A DNA stretch of 64,000 nt, taken from contig JAJUJL010000014.1 in the NCBI GenBank assembly GCA_029265355.1, positions 1 to 64,000 on the forward strand, written 5' to 3'. Each line of letters opens with the position of its first letter. The stretch's first letter is position 1. This DNA is from Chloroflexota bacterium. GTDB taxonomy: Bacteria > Chloroflexota > Anaerolineae > Anaerolineales > UBA4823. The notes under the pieces are model-generated. The model worked only from the letters and a program-made list of their open reading frames with translations, ran no database searches and was not told the DNA's origin. A program made the position numbers and the translations under genes. This document shows, piece after piece, positions 1-10,292 of the stretch.

Positions 1-116
1 AAACTTACGCTATCTTTTTTTGGGTTGTTTGGGGTTGTTTGTTTGGGGGTTGTTTGGGGCGGCTTCGCCCCCCAATACAAGCCCCAATGAGTCACTTTCA
101 AGGTGAAGCGGGCATT
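1..116. other. intergenic, G/T-rich tract
   Basis: No gene is visible. Positions 22-59 hold four runs of three to five G separated by TTGTTT-type loops, followed by a short hairpin (GGGGCGG..CGCCCC) at about 56-72. A G-quadruplex or terminator-like role is possible but unproven. Confidence 0.4.
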
Positions 117-929
117 TCACCGTATCGAACTCATGAATTCCTTGAACAGGGCGTTGAATGCCGCCGGCTGCTCGAGATTGGGCAGGTGGCCGGCTCCAGC
201 TAGCACTTCCAGGCGCGCTCCGGGGATCAAGCGCTGCATCGCCTCCGCCTCCGAGAGGGGGATGATCTGGTCCTCAGCGCCGTGAAGGATCAGCACGGGG
301 CAGGCGACCTGGGGCAACAGCGGGGTGGAGTCAGGACGGTCGCGCATGCCCAGCAGCGCGCCGATTGCCCCTGGCACGGAAGCGCTGTGCATGATCTGCA
401 CGACATGCGCCGCCAGTTCCGGCATGCTTTCCAGATGAGCGGGCGCCAAGAGCTTGGGCAGCATGGCGCGAGCGATGGGCGTGATGCCCTGCTCCTTCGC
501 CAGGGCGGCTGCTTTTTCGCGCCCAGCTTTGCCTTCTGCACTGTCGGCGCCGGCGCGCGTGGCGGTGAGCACCAGCCCGGCGACCCGCTGCGGGTATTTT
601 CGGTAGAAGGCCAGTGCCACGTAACCGCCCATCGACAGCCCGCACACGACCACTTTCTGTTCGATGTTTAAGGCATCCAGCAAGGCAGCGCAATCATCCG
701 CAAACTGCTCCATGCTGAAGGGCTCTGGATTGTCGAGGTCGAACGGCCCGCTCGATGACTCGCCATAGCCGCGCAGGTCAGGGGCGATGAGGCGCGCTGA
801 TTGGGAAAGATTTTCGAGCTGCGGTTGCCACATTGCACGGCTGAGCGGGTAGCCATGGATGAGCAGCACCGGTTGCCCGCTGCCACGATCGTCGTAGGAT
901 ATTTCGCGATCACCGAGATTGATTTTCAT
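117..929 (-). CDS. alpha/beta hydrolase
   Basis: A 270-residue single-domain alpha/beta hydrolase. The oxyanion-loop segment HGYPLS lies near residue 25 and the nucleophile elbow GLSMGG has Ser99. A late acid (LHGAEDQIIP) and catalytic His (GAGHLPNLEQP) complete the triad. The family includes esterases, epoxide hydrolases and haloperoxidase-like enzymes; the substrate cannot be read from sequence. The ATG at 929 is chosen because AAGGAG lies about 8 nt upstream; an in-frame upstream start at 965 has no ribosome site. It lies downstream of valS on the same strand, 156 bp away, so it may be read through from it. Confidence 0.85.
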   Translation of the reverse strand: MKINLGDREISYDDRGSGQPVLLIHGYPLSRAMWQPQLENLSQSARLIAPDLRGYGESSSGPFDLDNPEPFSMEQFADDCAALLDALNIEQKVVVCGLSMGGYVALAFYRKYPQRVAGLVLTATRAGADSAEGKAGREKAAALAKEQGITPIARAMLPKLLAPAHLESMPELAAHVVQIMHSASVPGAIGALLGMRDRPDSTPLLPQVACPVLILHGAEDQIIPLSEAEAMQRLIPGARLEVLAGAGHLPNLEQPAAFNALFKEFMSSIR

Positions 930-1085
930 CGAAGCGCTCCTTGGAGAGAAACCGATTGCTAGCAAACCAGTTCTTGAAGATTTCCATCAAGTCAGAGGGG
1001 GTTGGTTGAGTCCCTCAGTCTCCAAGATCATACCATGCTCCGGGATGCTTAATATCCTCAATGTAGGATCATTTGTCCGGCTCGA

Positions 1086-3791
<2,706 letters not shown>

Positions 3792-3816
3792 AAGTGTGCT
3801 CCGTAATTAGAAAATA

Positions 3817-4007
3817 TTAACCGCAAAGGCGCGAAGATCGCGAAAGTATCCAGGTTGTTATAACGCGAATATCAATCATTAGTTGTCCTCTTAGCAATTT
3901 CAAAATTCGGGAGGTGTGGGGGTGTTGCAGCGCTATGCGCCGCAACACCCCCACACCTCAATAATTTTCGGATAGATTCTTAGCGTGCATTGCGCCTCTG
4001 CGGTTAA
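3817..4007. repeat. 191-bp element with terminal inverted repeats and inner palindrome
   Basis: The ends TTAACCGCAAAGGCGC (3817-3832) and the inverted copy (3992-4007) match at 15 of 16 positions. Inside lies a perfect 18-bp-arm palindrome, 3911-3928 with 3942-3959, around the sequence GAGGTGTGGGGGTG. A related palindrome with related flanks occurs at about 61488-61560. The arrangement is MITE-like. The right end supplies the stop codon of the PhzF gene (4004-4006). Confidence 0.6.
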
Positions 4008-4900
4008 AGGGTTATCTTACCGACCAGCACACCCACGGCGCTGCCGCCGACGCGCACCGCCTGGATATCGTCGGGCGCGCCAAGCACTTCAGCGAAGCCG
4101 GAGCCCGGTCGCTGCATCCAATGTCCCTGCTCAGCAGTGAAAGTCGGCTGCTGGATCAGCCGGTAGCGCCACAAGTAAGCTGCCATGCCGCCCGTGGCGG
4201 AACCCGTGAACGGATCTTCGGGAGTGTCTGGCGGGAGACCGAAGTGGCGAGCGAAGGTTTGCCCGGCGGGTGTGACGCCTTGCAGGCAGAACAGGTGCGG
4301 GCTGAAAAAGTCGCCGCGCTGGCGCAGTGCGGTGTAGGCAGGCGCATCGACTCGCGCCCGCCTGAGCGCATCCAGGCTGCGCAGCGGGATCATGAGCTGC
4401 GGTGTGCCGGTGGAGACGGTCTGCAGAGGGACCCCGGGTAGGGCATCCTCCGGAAGCAGGTTGAAGGCAGGCAGCACGTCGCTGGCGGTGTAGGAGCGCA
4501 GAAACTGCGGCTTTTGCTGCCTCATGACAATGTTGGTGATGCGCCCGGCGCTGGCGTAGATATCCACCGGCGTCAAGCCAGCCTTGAGCGCCAGCGCCAG
4601 TCGGCTGTGAGTTCCAGACAGGCGGAAGCGCCCGCTGGCGACCAGGGCGAAAGCCGTCGCCAACGTGGGATGACCAGCCACGGGGATCTCCTCTGCGGGG
4701 GTGAAATAGCGCGCTGCGAAGTCTGCGCCAGGCGGGGCGCTGTTCTGCACGAACGCGGTCTCCGACAGGTTCATTTCGCGGGCGATCGCCAGCATGGTGG
4801 CGTCGTCCATGCCGTCGGTGTCGAACAGCACCGCGCACGGGTTGCCGCCCAGCGGTTGGTCGGTGAAGGCGTCCACTTGCATCATGGGATAGGTTGGCAT
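4004..4900 (-). CDS. PhzF family isomerase/epimerase-like protein
   Basis: A 298-residue member of the PhzF (diaminopimelate-epimerase fold) family. The N-terminal signature QVDAFTDQPLGGNPCAVL and the catalytic-Glu segment LSETAFV (Glu47) are present, as is the second-half signature EDPFTGSATGGMAAYLW. PhzF itself isomerises trans-2,3-dihydro-3-hydroxyanthranilate, but no other phenazine genes are here, so only the family is assigned. AAGGAG precedes the ATG. The stop codon lies inside the terminal repeat of the element at 3817-4007. Confidence 0.9.
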   Translation of the reverse strand: MPTYPMMQVDAFTDQPLGGNPCAVLFDTDGMDDATMLAIAREMNLSETAFVQNSAPPGADFAARYFTPAEEIPVAGHPTLATAFALVASGRFRLSGTHSRLALALKAGLTPVDIYASAGRITNIVMRQQKPQFLRSYTASDVLPAFNLLPEDALPGVPLQTVSTGTPQLMIPLRSLDALRRARVDAPAYTALRQRGDFFSPHLFCLQGVTPAGQTFARHFGLPPDTPEDPFTGSATGGMAAYLWRYRLIQQPTFTAEQGHWMQRPGSGFAEVLGAPDDIQAVRVGGSAVGVLVGKITL

Positions 4901-4911
4901 AACGACTCCTT

Positions 4912-5036
4912 ACCCCCTCCGGCCTGCGGCCACCTCCCCCATTTTGCCGAGCAAAATAGGGGAGGAAAACGCCTCTTCCCTCCCCCAAAACCTGTTCTGT
5001 AGATTTTGGGGAAGGGCTGGGAGGGGGTGTATTGAT
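4912..5036. repeat. CCCCCTCC-type palindromic repeat block
   Basis: The block contains two hairpins, CTCCCCCATTTTGC../..GCAAAATAGGGGAG and CTCCCCCAAAA../..TTTTGGGGAAGGG, and ends GGGAGGGGGTGTATT. The block at 13724-13941 has the same hairpin types and the same end, so this is a dispersed intergenic repeat family. No coding potential is supported. Confidence 0.6.
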
Positions 5037-5077
5037 CTTGCGGGCACGGCTGGTTGGAAACGAGTGAATAGAGCATT

Positions 5078-7561
5078 CTAGACACCGCCATGCCCCTGCG
5101 ATCCGGCATTTTCATGTATCACCACACCCATTCCATCTGCCACCAGCGCCTCATCGGGCATCACCTCGCTCACACACACCTCGATCTCCTGGGCGCGGGT
5201 GATACTTTGCAGATCGGGAATGGCTTCCTGAAGGTATTGAGCATCCCCGGCGAGGGGCAGGCACAATTGTAACCGATCCAGCGCCCTTCCCAGCGGCAGG
5301 CTGCGCTCGCTCTTGTAGCGGCGCACCAGCGAGGCAATGGTTACCAGGCGCTCGCCGCTGCGTTCTGCTTGTGGGTCGTCCCACTGCGGTTGCACCGCGG
5401 GCCAGGCAGACCGGTGCAACGACAGCGCGCCCTCCTGGGCGGCAAACAACCCCAGGTAGATTTCTTCGGTGATGTGCGGCAGGAAGGGCGCCAGCAGTTT
5501 GAGCAGGGTCAGCAGCACGCTGCGCAGCGTAAAAGCTGCCGCCTGGTGGGCAGGTCCGCGGCTTTCATACAGGCGTTGCTTGGCCATTTCCAGGTAGTTA
5601 TCCGCCAGATCGCGCCAGAAGAAGGCTTCAATCTCTTTCAACGCAGCGGCGTAGTCGTAAGTCTCCAGGTTGGCAGTTGCCAGGCGGATGACCGATTGCA
5701 AGCGGGCCAGGATCCAACGATCGGCTGGTGTGATAGCGGCGGCGTCTGGTGGAAAAGCAGCCGCCGGGTGCTCGATGAAGCGGCTGGCAAAGCGCGCCAC
5801 GTTCCACAGCTTGGTCACCCAACGCTGCCCGGCCTGGATCTTCTCCTCGCTGATCACGGAATCCTTGCCGGGCGAGGTGGAGGCAGCCCAATAGCGCAGC
5901 GCATCAGCCGAGTAGCGCGTGATCATCTCCAATGGCGGCAGGGGTCCCCCGCCGCGACTTTTGGAGATCTTGCCCATGCCCTCGCCAGCGATGCCCCAGC
6001 CGGAGATGAGCACCTCGCGCCACGGGAAGGCGTCAAAATGGTACAAGCAGCGCACAATGGTGTAGAAGGCCCAGGTACGGATGATTTCGTGCGCCTGCGG
6101 TCGCAGGCTGAAGGGGAACACTCTGCCGTAGATGTGGCCTTCATCATCTTCCATCCACTGGCCAGCGATCTGCGGGCTGAGCGACGAGGTCGCCCAGGTG
6201 TCCAGCACGTCGGCGTCAGGTTCGAAATTTCGTCCTCCACAGCGGCAGGCCTGCCGGGGCTGCCGCGCCAGCGGGTCCACCGGCAGCTCATCCTCTTCGG
6301 CAAAGACCGTCTCCCCGCACTCCCGGCAGTACCAGGCGGGTATGGGCACGCCAAAAGTACGCTGGCGTGAGATACACCAATCCCAGCCCAGGTTCTCCAC
6401 CCAGGCGCGGTAGCGATTGTGCATGTACTCGGGATGCCAGCGGATGCGCTCACCTGCGGCGAGCAGCTCATCTTTGAAATCCAGCAGGCGCACGAACCAC
6501 TCCTGGGCCAGGATGTACTCCACTGGCGTGTCGCAGCGTTCGTGGACGCGGATGGATTGCTCGATCGTCTCACTGGACAGCGCCAATCCTTGTTCGAAGA
6601 GCGCTTCGCTGATCTCCCGCCGGGCATCGGGCGCGCTCAAGCCGGCGAACCGGCCAGCGGCGCTGGTCATGCGACCCTGGCGGTCGATGGCCTGGATCAG
6701 CTCCAGGTTATACGCGCGCTGCCAGGCGACGTCGGTGGCGTCTCCAAAGGTGCAGCACATCACCGCGCCGCTGCCCTTGGCGGGGTCCACCGCCGGATCG
6801 CTCAGAATGGGCACCAGCTTCTCGAACAGGGGAACCCGCGCCCTGGCGCCCACCAGACCGGTGAAACGCTGGTCGCCAGGGTGAACGAAGATCGCCACGC
6901 AAGCGGGGAGCAGCTCTGGGCGGGTGGTGGCGATGGGCAAAGGGCTGCCATCTTCGAGGCGAAAAGCCAGCGTGATGAAGCGCGTCTGCCGCGCCAGGTC
7001 ATTCAACTCGGCCTGGGCGATGGCGGTCTGGCACTCCGGGCACCAAATGGTGGGCGCTTCTTGGCGATAAGCCAGCCCGCGCCGCGCCAGGTCAATGAAC
7101 AGCTTCTGCGAGATGCGCCGCGAGCGCTCGTCGATGGTGCGGTAGCGCCAACGCCAGTCGATGGACAGTCCCAGCCGCATCCACAGCTCCTGGTAGCCGG
7201 CCTCGGCTTGCTCGCTGAGCTGCAAACAGCGCTCGATGAACGCCTGGCGCCCTAGCTGTTGGACGGTGAGCCCGGTGGTCTTCTCCACCAGCCGCTCGGT
7301 GGGCAACCCGTTGTCGTCGTAACCCATCGGATAGTAAACATTGTGACCGCGCATGCGCCAGAAGCGGGCGATCAAGTCCGGGTGGGTGTAGGAGAAGGTG
7401 TGCCCCAGGTGCAGACGCCCGGAGACTGTGGCTGGCGGCGTGTCGATCGAGTAGACCGGGCGGTTGGAGACCGGCTCGAATTCATAGACCCTATGCTGCA
7501 GCCAAAACTGCTGCAGGCGGGGTTCGGCTTCGGATGGGATGTATTTGTCTTTGAGCGCCAT
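5078..7561 (-). CDS. valS: valine--tRNA ligase, archaeal/rickettsial type 2
   Basis: An 827-residue class Ia synthetase. The HIGH region reads PPATVSGRLHLGHTFSYTHP (HLGH 51-54) followed by YYPMGYDDNGLPTER, the pattern of 'type 2' ValRS known from archaea and Rickettsiales. The KMSKS loop is KISKS at 531-535, then RYSADALRYWAAS. Zn-ribbon-like cysteines occur (WCPECQT, WYCRECGE). The bacterial C-terminal coiled coil is missing. It follows a strong promoter and a T-box leader, so it should be induced by uncharged tRNA-Val. It is a second ValRS beside the standard one at 1086-3791 and looks horizontally acquired; functional redundancy or a stress or drug-resistance role is inference. Confidence 0.92.
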   Translation of the reverse strand: MALKDKYIPSEAEPRLQQFWLQHRVYEFEPVSNRPVYSIDTPPATVSGRLHLGHTFSYTHPDLIARFWRMRGHNVYYPMGYDDNGLPTERLVEKTTGLTVQQLGRQAFIERCLQLSEQAEAGYQELWMRLGLSIDWRWRYRTIDERSRRISQKLFIDLARRGLAYRQEAPTIWCPECQTAIAQAELNDLARQTRFITLAFRLEDGSPLPIATTRPELLPACVAIFVHPGDQRFTGLVGARARVPLFEKLVPILSDPAVDPAKGSGAVMCCTFGDATDVAWQRAYNLELIQAIDRQGRMTSAAGRFAGLSAPDARREISEALFEQGLALSSETIEQSIRVHERCDTPVEYILAQEWFVRLLDFKDELLAAGERIRWHPEYMHNRYRAWVENLGWDWCISRQRTFGVPIPAWYCRECGETVFAEEDELPVDPLARQPRQACRCGGRNFEPDADVLDTWATSSLSPQIAGQWMEDDEGHIYGRVFPFSLRPQAHEIIRTWAFYTIVRCLYHFDAFPWREVLISGWGIAGEGMGKISKSRGGGPLPPLEMITRYSADALRYWAASTSPGKDSVISEEKIQAGQRWVTKLWNVARFASRFIEHPAAAFPPDAAAITPADRWILARLQSVIRLATANLETYDYAAALKEIEAFFWRDLADNYLEMAKQRLYESRGPAHQAAAFTLRSVLLTLLKLLAPFLPHITEEIYLGLFAAQEGALSLHRSAWPAVQPQWDDPQAERSGERLVTIASLVRRYKSERSLPLGRALDRLQLCLPLAGDAQYLQEAIPDLQSITRAQEIEVCVSEVMPDEALVADGMGVVIHENAGSQGHGGV

Positions 7562-7563
7562 AC

Positions 7564-7612
7564 CAATCTCCTGTCAGATCATTTTGCATGGCCCACATCG
7601 TGCGAGCAGCTT
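7564..7612 (-). repeat. 49-bp dispersed repeat, copy A
   Basis: Read on the minus strand it begins AAGCTGCTCGCACGATGTG and ends GGAGATTG. It matches 46448-46496 (plus strand) at 44 of 49 positions. This copy lies between the T-box terminator and valS type 2 and supplies that gene's GGAG ribosome site. Confidence 0.7.
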
Positions 7613-7622
7613 AAAACAAAAC

Positions 7623-7911
7623 GCCCTTCCGTCCATACGAGGACGAAAGGGAACCTTCCGCGGTACCACCTCGCTTCGCCGGCAGATTGTTTTAACTGCG
7701 GCGCACTCTATCCCCGGCGGGCTTTGCAAGCCGATCGGGGAGGCGCAGTAACGGGCGCACCCGTGCCGCTCTACTCCCGGCGGGCAGCCGGTTTCTTCGG
7801 CAGGTATCCCTGGGCGACGTTCAGCGCTTGCCGTGAGGGGCGGCTTTCAGCCGCAGGCCGGCCCTTCTCTGATCACCGCAACGGGCGCTTACTCCTCCCG
7901 GGGGATTGATG
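7623..7911 (-). promoter_or_regulatory. T-box riboswitch (valine type) upstream of valS type 2
   Basis: On the minus strand the antiterminator box GAGGTGGTACCGCGG lies at 7658-7672. It is followed by a terminator hairpin CCCTTTCGTCC../..GGACGGAAGGG (7623-7651) and a T-rich run. Stem I features are visible upstream (AGAGAAGGG, then GGCTGAAAGCC). A GUC triplet in TGAACGUCGCCC (7816-7818) is the likely specifier, fitting valine. By established mechanism, uncharged tRNA-Val would bind and stop termination. The specifier placement is read by eye. Confidence 0.9.
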
Positions 7912-7917
7912 AATAAG

Positions 7918-7946
7918 ATTATATCCAAATCGGGCGTGACAGTCAA
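7918..7946 (-). promoter_or_regulatory. sigma70-type promoter of the valS T-box operon
   Basis: TTGACT (7941-7946) and a perfect TATAAT (7918-7923) are separated by 17 bp on the minus strand. The predicted start is near 7911, at the 5' end of the T-box leader. Confidence 0.85.
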
Positions 7947-7982
7947 CAACTTTTGCTGATCATCGGACAACAACCATTGCTC

Positions 7983-8060
7983 GGGTCATGATGAGCTCCG
8001 CAGGGGCGTGGCAATCCCCAAAATGATCACGGAGATCGCTTCGCTGTCGCTCGCATTGTT
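7983..8060 (-). repeat. 78-bp dispersed repeat, copy A
   Basis: The reverse complement contains GCGAGCGACAGCGAAGCGAT and GGGGATTGCCACGCCCCTGC. It closely matches 27844-27921 on the plus strand along the full length. It belongs to the type of interspersed repeats with CTCGCNATGAC-like ends and lies between two divergent promoters. Confidence 0.7.
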
Positions 8061-8068
8061 AACAATTC

Positions 8069-8098
8069 TTGACTTCTCACCCCACTTTGTGCTATGCT
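8069..8098 (+). promoter_or_regulatory. promoter of the MBL-fold hydrolase
   Basis: TTGACT (8069-8074) and TATGCT (8093-8098) are separated by 18 bp, about 32 bp upstream of the ATG at 8131. Confidence 0.6.
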
Positions 8099-8130
8099 TC
8101 CCGAACCTTTGGCCTGACGGGTTAGGGAAC

Positions 8131-9027
8131 ATGATCCAACGAGAGCGCGTTGCGGATAACGTATATTCTTTCCAATCCGATGTCTATGCCCAGGTGACTG
8201 CTGGGGCGGTAATCGGTCCCAACTGGGCGGTGGTGATCGATACGCTGGCGCTGCCGGAAGAGACGCTGGCGATCCGTGATTTTATCGAGCAAGAACTGTC
8301 GGTACCGGTGCGCTACGTGGTGGATACCCACTACCACGCCGACCATGCCTGGGGCAATTATTTCTTCCCAGGGGCGATCGTGATCGGGCACGATCTGTGC
8401 CGCCAGTGGCTGGAGACGAAAGGCATGCCATCCCTGGAAGGGGCGCGCCGCCAGAATCCTGCCCTGCGCAATGTGAAGATCGTCCTGCCCCAGATCACTT
8501 TTTCCGAGGGGCAACTCAGCTTGCGCGTGGGCAAGAAGACGCTCACCCTGATGCCGCTGCCCGGGCACAGCGCCGACAATGTGGCGGTATTGGTCGAGGA
8601 AGACCGCGTCATGTTCACCGGCGACGCCTGTATGCCGTTGCCTTACATCGTGGACGGCAACATCGACGAACTGACCGCCTCCTTGAAGAAGGTCGCCCGC
8701 TTGGGGCTAGAAAACATCATCCAGGGACATGGCGACATCGTGCTGCGCGGCGAGATCGACAGCTACGTGCGTGACAACTTGAGCTATTTATCCGCCATTC
8801 GCAAGGCGGTGCGCAAGGCTGCCCGCCGCAAGTACCCGCTCGACCTGCTCAACCAGGTGACGGTCGACTCGTGCGGCAAGAGCCGGGTATTGATTGGTGG
8901 TTTGGCGGAGGAGCTGCATCGCCGTAACCTGGTGGCGCTATACCGCCAGCTCTTCGGCGAAGCGCCGCAGGCCTCGGATGGCGAAGACGAAGATTACGAA
9001 GAAGAAGAATTCGAGGACGAGGAGTAG
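8131..9027 (+). CDS. MBL-fold metallo-hydrolase
   Basis: A 298-residue metallo-beta-lactamase-fold protein. The metal motif is THYHADH with His67, His69, Asp71 and His72; later ligands are in PLPGHSADN and MFTGDACMP. The region after residue 200 is a helical C-terminal part, and the protein ends in a strongly acidic tail (DGEDEDYEEEEFEDEE). The substrate is unknown; the fold covers glyoxalase II, lactamase-like and nuclease activities. The ATG at 8131 is preferred because a longer frame from 8008 would translate the dispersed repeat and the promoter. Its 3' end overlaps the convergent plsY by 34 bp. Confidence 0.85.
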   Translation: MIQRERVADNVYSFQSDVYAQVTAGAVIGPNWAVVIDTLALPEETLAIRDFIEQELSVPVRYVVDTHYHADHAWGNYFFPGAIVIGHDLCRQWLETKGMPSLEGARRQNPALRNVKIVLPQITFSEGQLSLRVGKKTLTLMPLPGHSADNVAVLVEEDRVMFTGDACMPLPYIVDGNIDELTASLKKVARLGLENIIQGHGDIVLRGEIDSYVRDNLSYLSAIRKAVRKAARRKYPLDLLNQVTVDSCGKSRVLIGGLAEELHRRNLVALYRQLFGEAPQASDGEDEDYEEEEFEDEE

Positions 9028-9698
9028 CCCTGGCTTTGCTCGCGAGCACGCTTGCGCCGGGCGCGCAGTCCAACCATGCGCTCAGTGCCGTTGAGCAGGC
9101 GGCGGATGTTGGGGCGCAGCGCCCACAGCAGCAGCAGCTCGCTGATCAGACCAAACGCCACCCATTCCCAGGGGGCGGCTCCGATAGCTGCGCGATAAAT
9201 CAGGACCAGCGTGGCAACCAGGCCGATGCTCATCGTCGCCACTGAGGCGTAGCCGATGAAATAGAGCACCGCTGCGCCGATGGGTATCACAAACAGTATC
9301 GAAGGCAACCAGAACCCGGCGACCCCGCCGGCAACCGGAGCGCCGCCGGCTCCGCCGCGCATGCGAATGCGCCCCTGCTCGTCGCGTTCAATCAGGTAAA
9401 GCGAATAATTGTGCCCCAAAACCGCCGCGACGGGCGCCAACACCTCGACCCACACCTGCCCAGGCGCCAGCCAGCGCGCTGCCAAAATAGAGACGGCGGA
9501 TTTCGCCATGTCCAGGATGGCGGTGCCAAACCCGGCCCAAAAACCGGCGGCGCGCATCGCATTCGTTCCGCCGGTGCGGCCGCTCTCGATCTTGCGCACA
9601 TCTTTTCCGGTGAATAGCTTGACGATCAGCAAACCGAAGGGGATTGAACCGAGCAGATACCCCAGGATGATGGCTGCAATAGCCTTCAAAACGAGCAT
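8994..9698 (-). CDS. plsY: glycerol-3-phosphate acyltransferase PlsY
   Basis: An integral membrane enzyme of 234 residues that moves acyl groups from acyl-phosphate to glycerol-3-phosphate, the first step of phospholipid synthesis. It shows LGYLLGSIPFGLLI near the N-terminus and the loop SGRTGGTNAMRAAG, which is the PlsY signature. It is longer than many PlsY proteins (about 200) because of a basic/serine-rich tail ending SSSSNSSSS, encoded opposite the acidic tail of the convergent hydrolase gene. An alternative start lies 6 codons upstream at 9716. Confidence 0.92.
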   Translation of the reverse strand: MLVLKAIAAIILGYLLGSIPFGLLIVKLFTGKDVRKIESGRTGGTNAMRAAGFWAGFGTAILDMAKSAVSILAARWLAPGQVWVEVLAPVAAVLGHNYSLYLIERDEQGRIRMRGGAGGAPVAGGVAGFWLPSILFVIPIGAAVLYFIGYASVATMSIGLVATLVLIYRAAIGAAPWEWVAFGLISELLLLWALRPNIRRLLNGTERMVGLRARRKRAREQSQGYSSSSNSSSS

Positions 9699-9790
9699 GT
9701 GACTGGTTTCCTCCACATAGGTTGTTTAACCTGTCAGCTTACCTGCCCAGCGAACTCCCTCACCAGCGGGTATGCTTCTCAGGCAATCAG

Positions 9791-9823
9791 GCTGTTTGGG
9801 TTGGATCAATTGTCCCAAACAGC
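9791..9823. terminator. hairpin between plsY and the JAMM gene
   Basis: GCTGTTTGGG (9791-9800) pairs with CCCAAACAGC (9814-9823). No clear T-run follows on either strand, so it may be a terminator or only an intergenic palindrome. Confidence 0.35.
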
Positions 9824-9852
9824 TCTGCATTGCATATAACACATTTTCGTGC

Positions 9853-10278
9853 TCAGAGTTGCTCATCTGAGGTCAAATGATATTGTACCTCTTGGTAGTT
9901 GCCTGCTGAAATCCTGTAGGCGCGGCATTTCCAGCGCCCATCCTCCGGATACCAGATCAGGTAGGCAACTTCCGGATAAAAGGCTTCCGCCAGGTCAGTG
10001 GCTGAGGGATGGGGCGGGCCGCCGGGGTGAGAATGAAAGATGCCTGCCAGTGTGTAACCGCGTTCATCGATCCAATTCAGAGCTGCCAGTTGGGCGTACG
10101 GCTCCATCCGGAAGCGCACCGGGCTGTGCAGCATATTTTCCACCGGCAGCACAGCTTCGACCAGGATTTCGTTTCCGGTCGGCGTGCCGGCGAGCAAGCC
10201 GCAGGCTTCCTCGGGAGCGCACTGCTGCACCTGCGCCTGCATCTCGCCAAACAGGGTCGTGGGAATAGTGAGGCGCAT
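9853..10278 (-). CDS. JAMM/MPN-domain metallopeptidase (Mov34 family)
   Basis: A 141-residue MPN+ domain protein with the full JAMM motif: Glu24 in EEACGLL and HSHPGGPPHPSATD with His82, His84, Ser92 and Asp95. Prokaryotic relatives are Zn peptidases that process ubiquitin-like sulfur-carrier proteins or act in cysteine synthesis (CysM-associated Mec+). No ThiS/MoaD-like gene is adjacent, so the partner is unknown. It is followed on the same strand by plsY after about 150 bp. Confidence 0.87.
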   Translation of the reverse strand: MRLTIPTTLFGEMQAQVQQCAPEEACGLLAGTPTGNEILVEAVLPVENMLHSPVRFRMEPYAQLAALNWIDERGYTLAGIFHSHPGGPPHPSATDLAEAFYPEVAYLIWYPEDGRWKCRAYRISAGNYQEVQYHLTSDEQL

Positions 10279-10292
10279 CTGGGAAAGTTAGT

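Noticed and set aside
4004-4900. Phenazine biosynthesis locus
   Set aside because: Only a PhzF-family protein is present; no other phz gene is near, and the family is broad.
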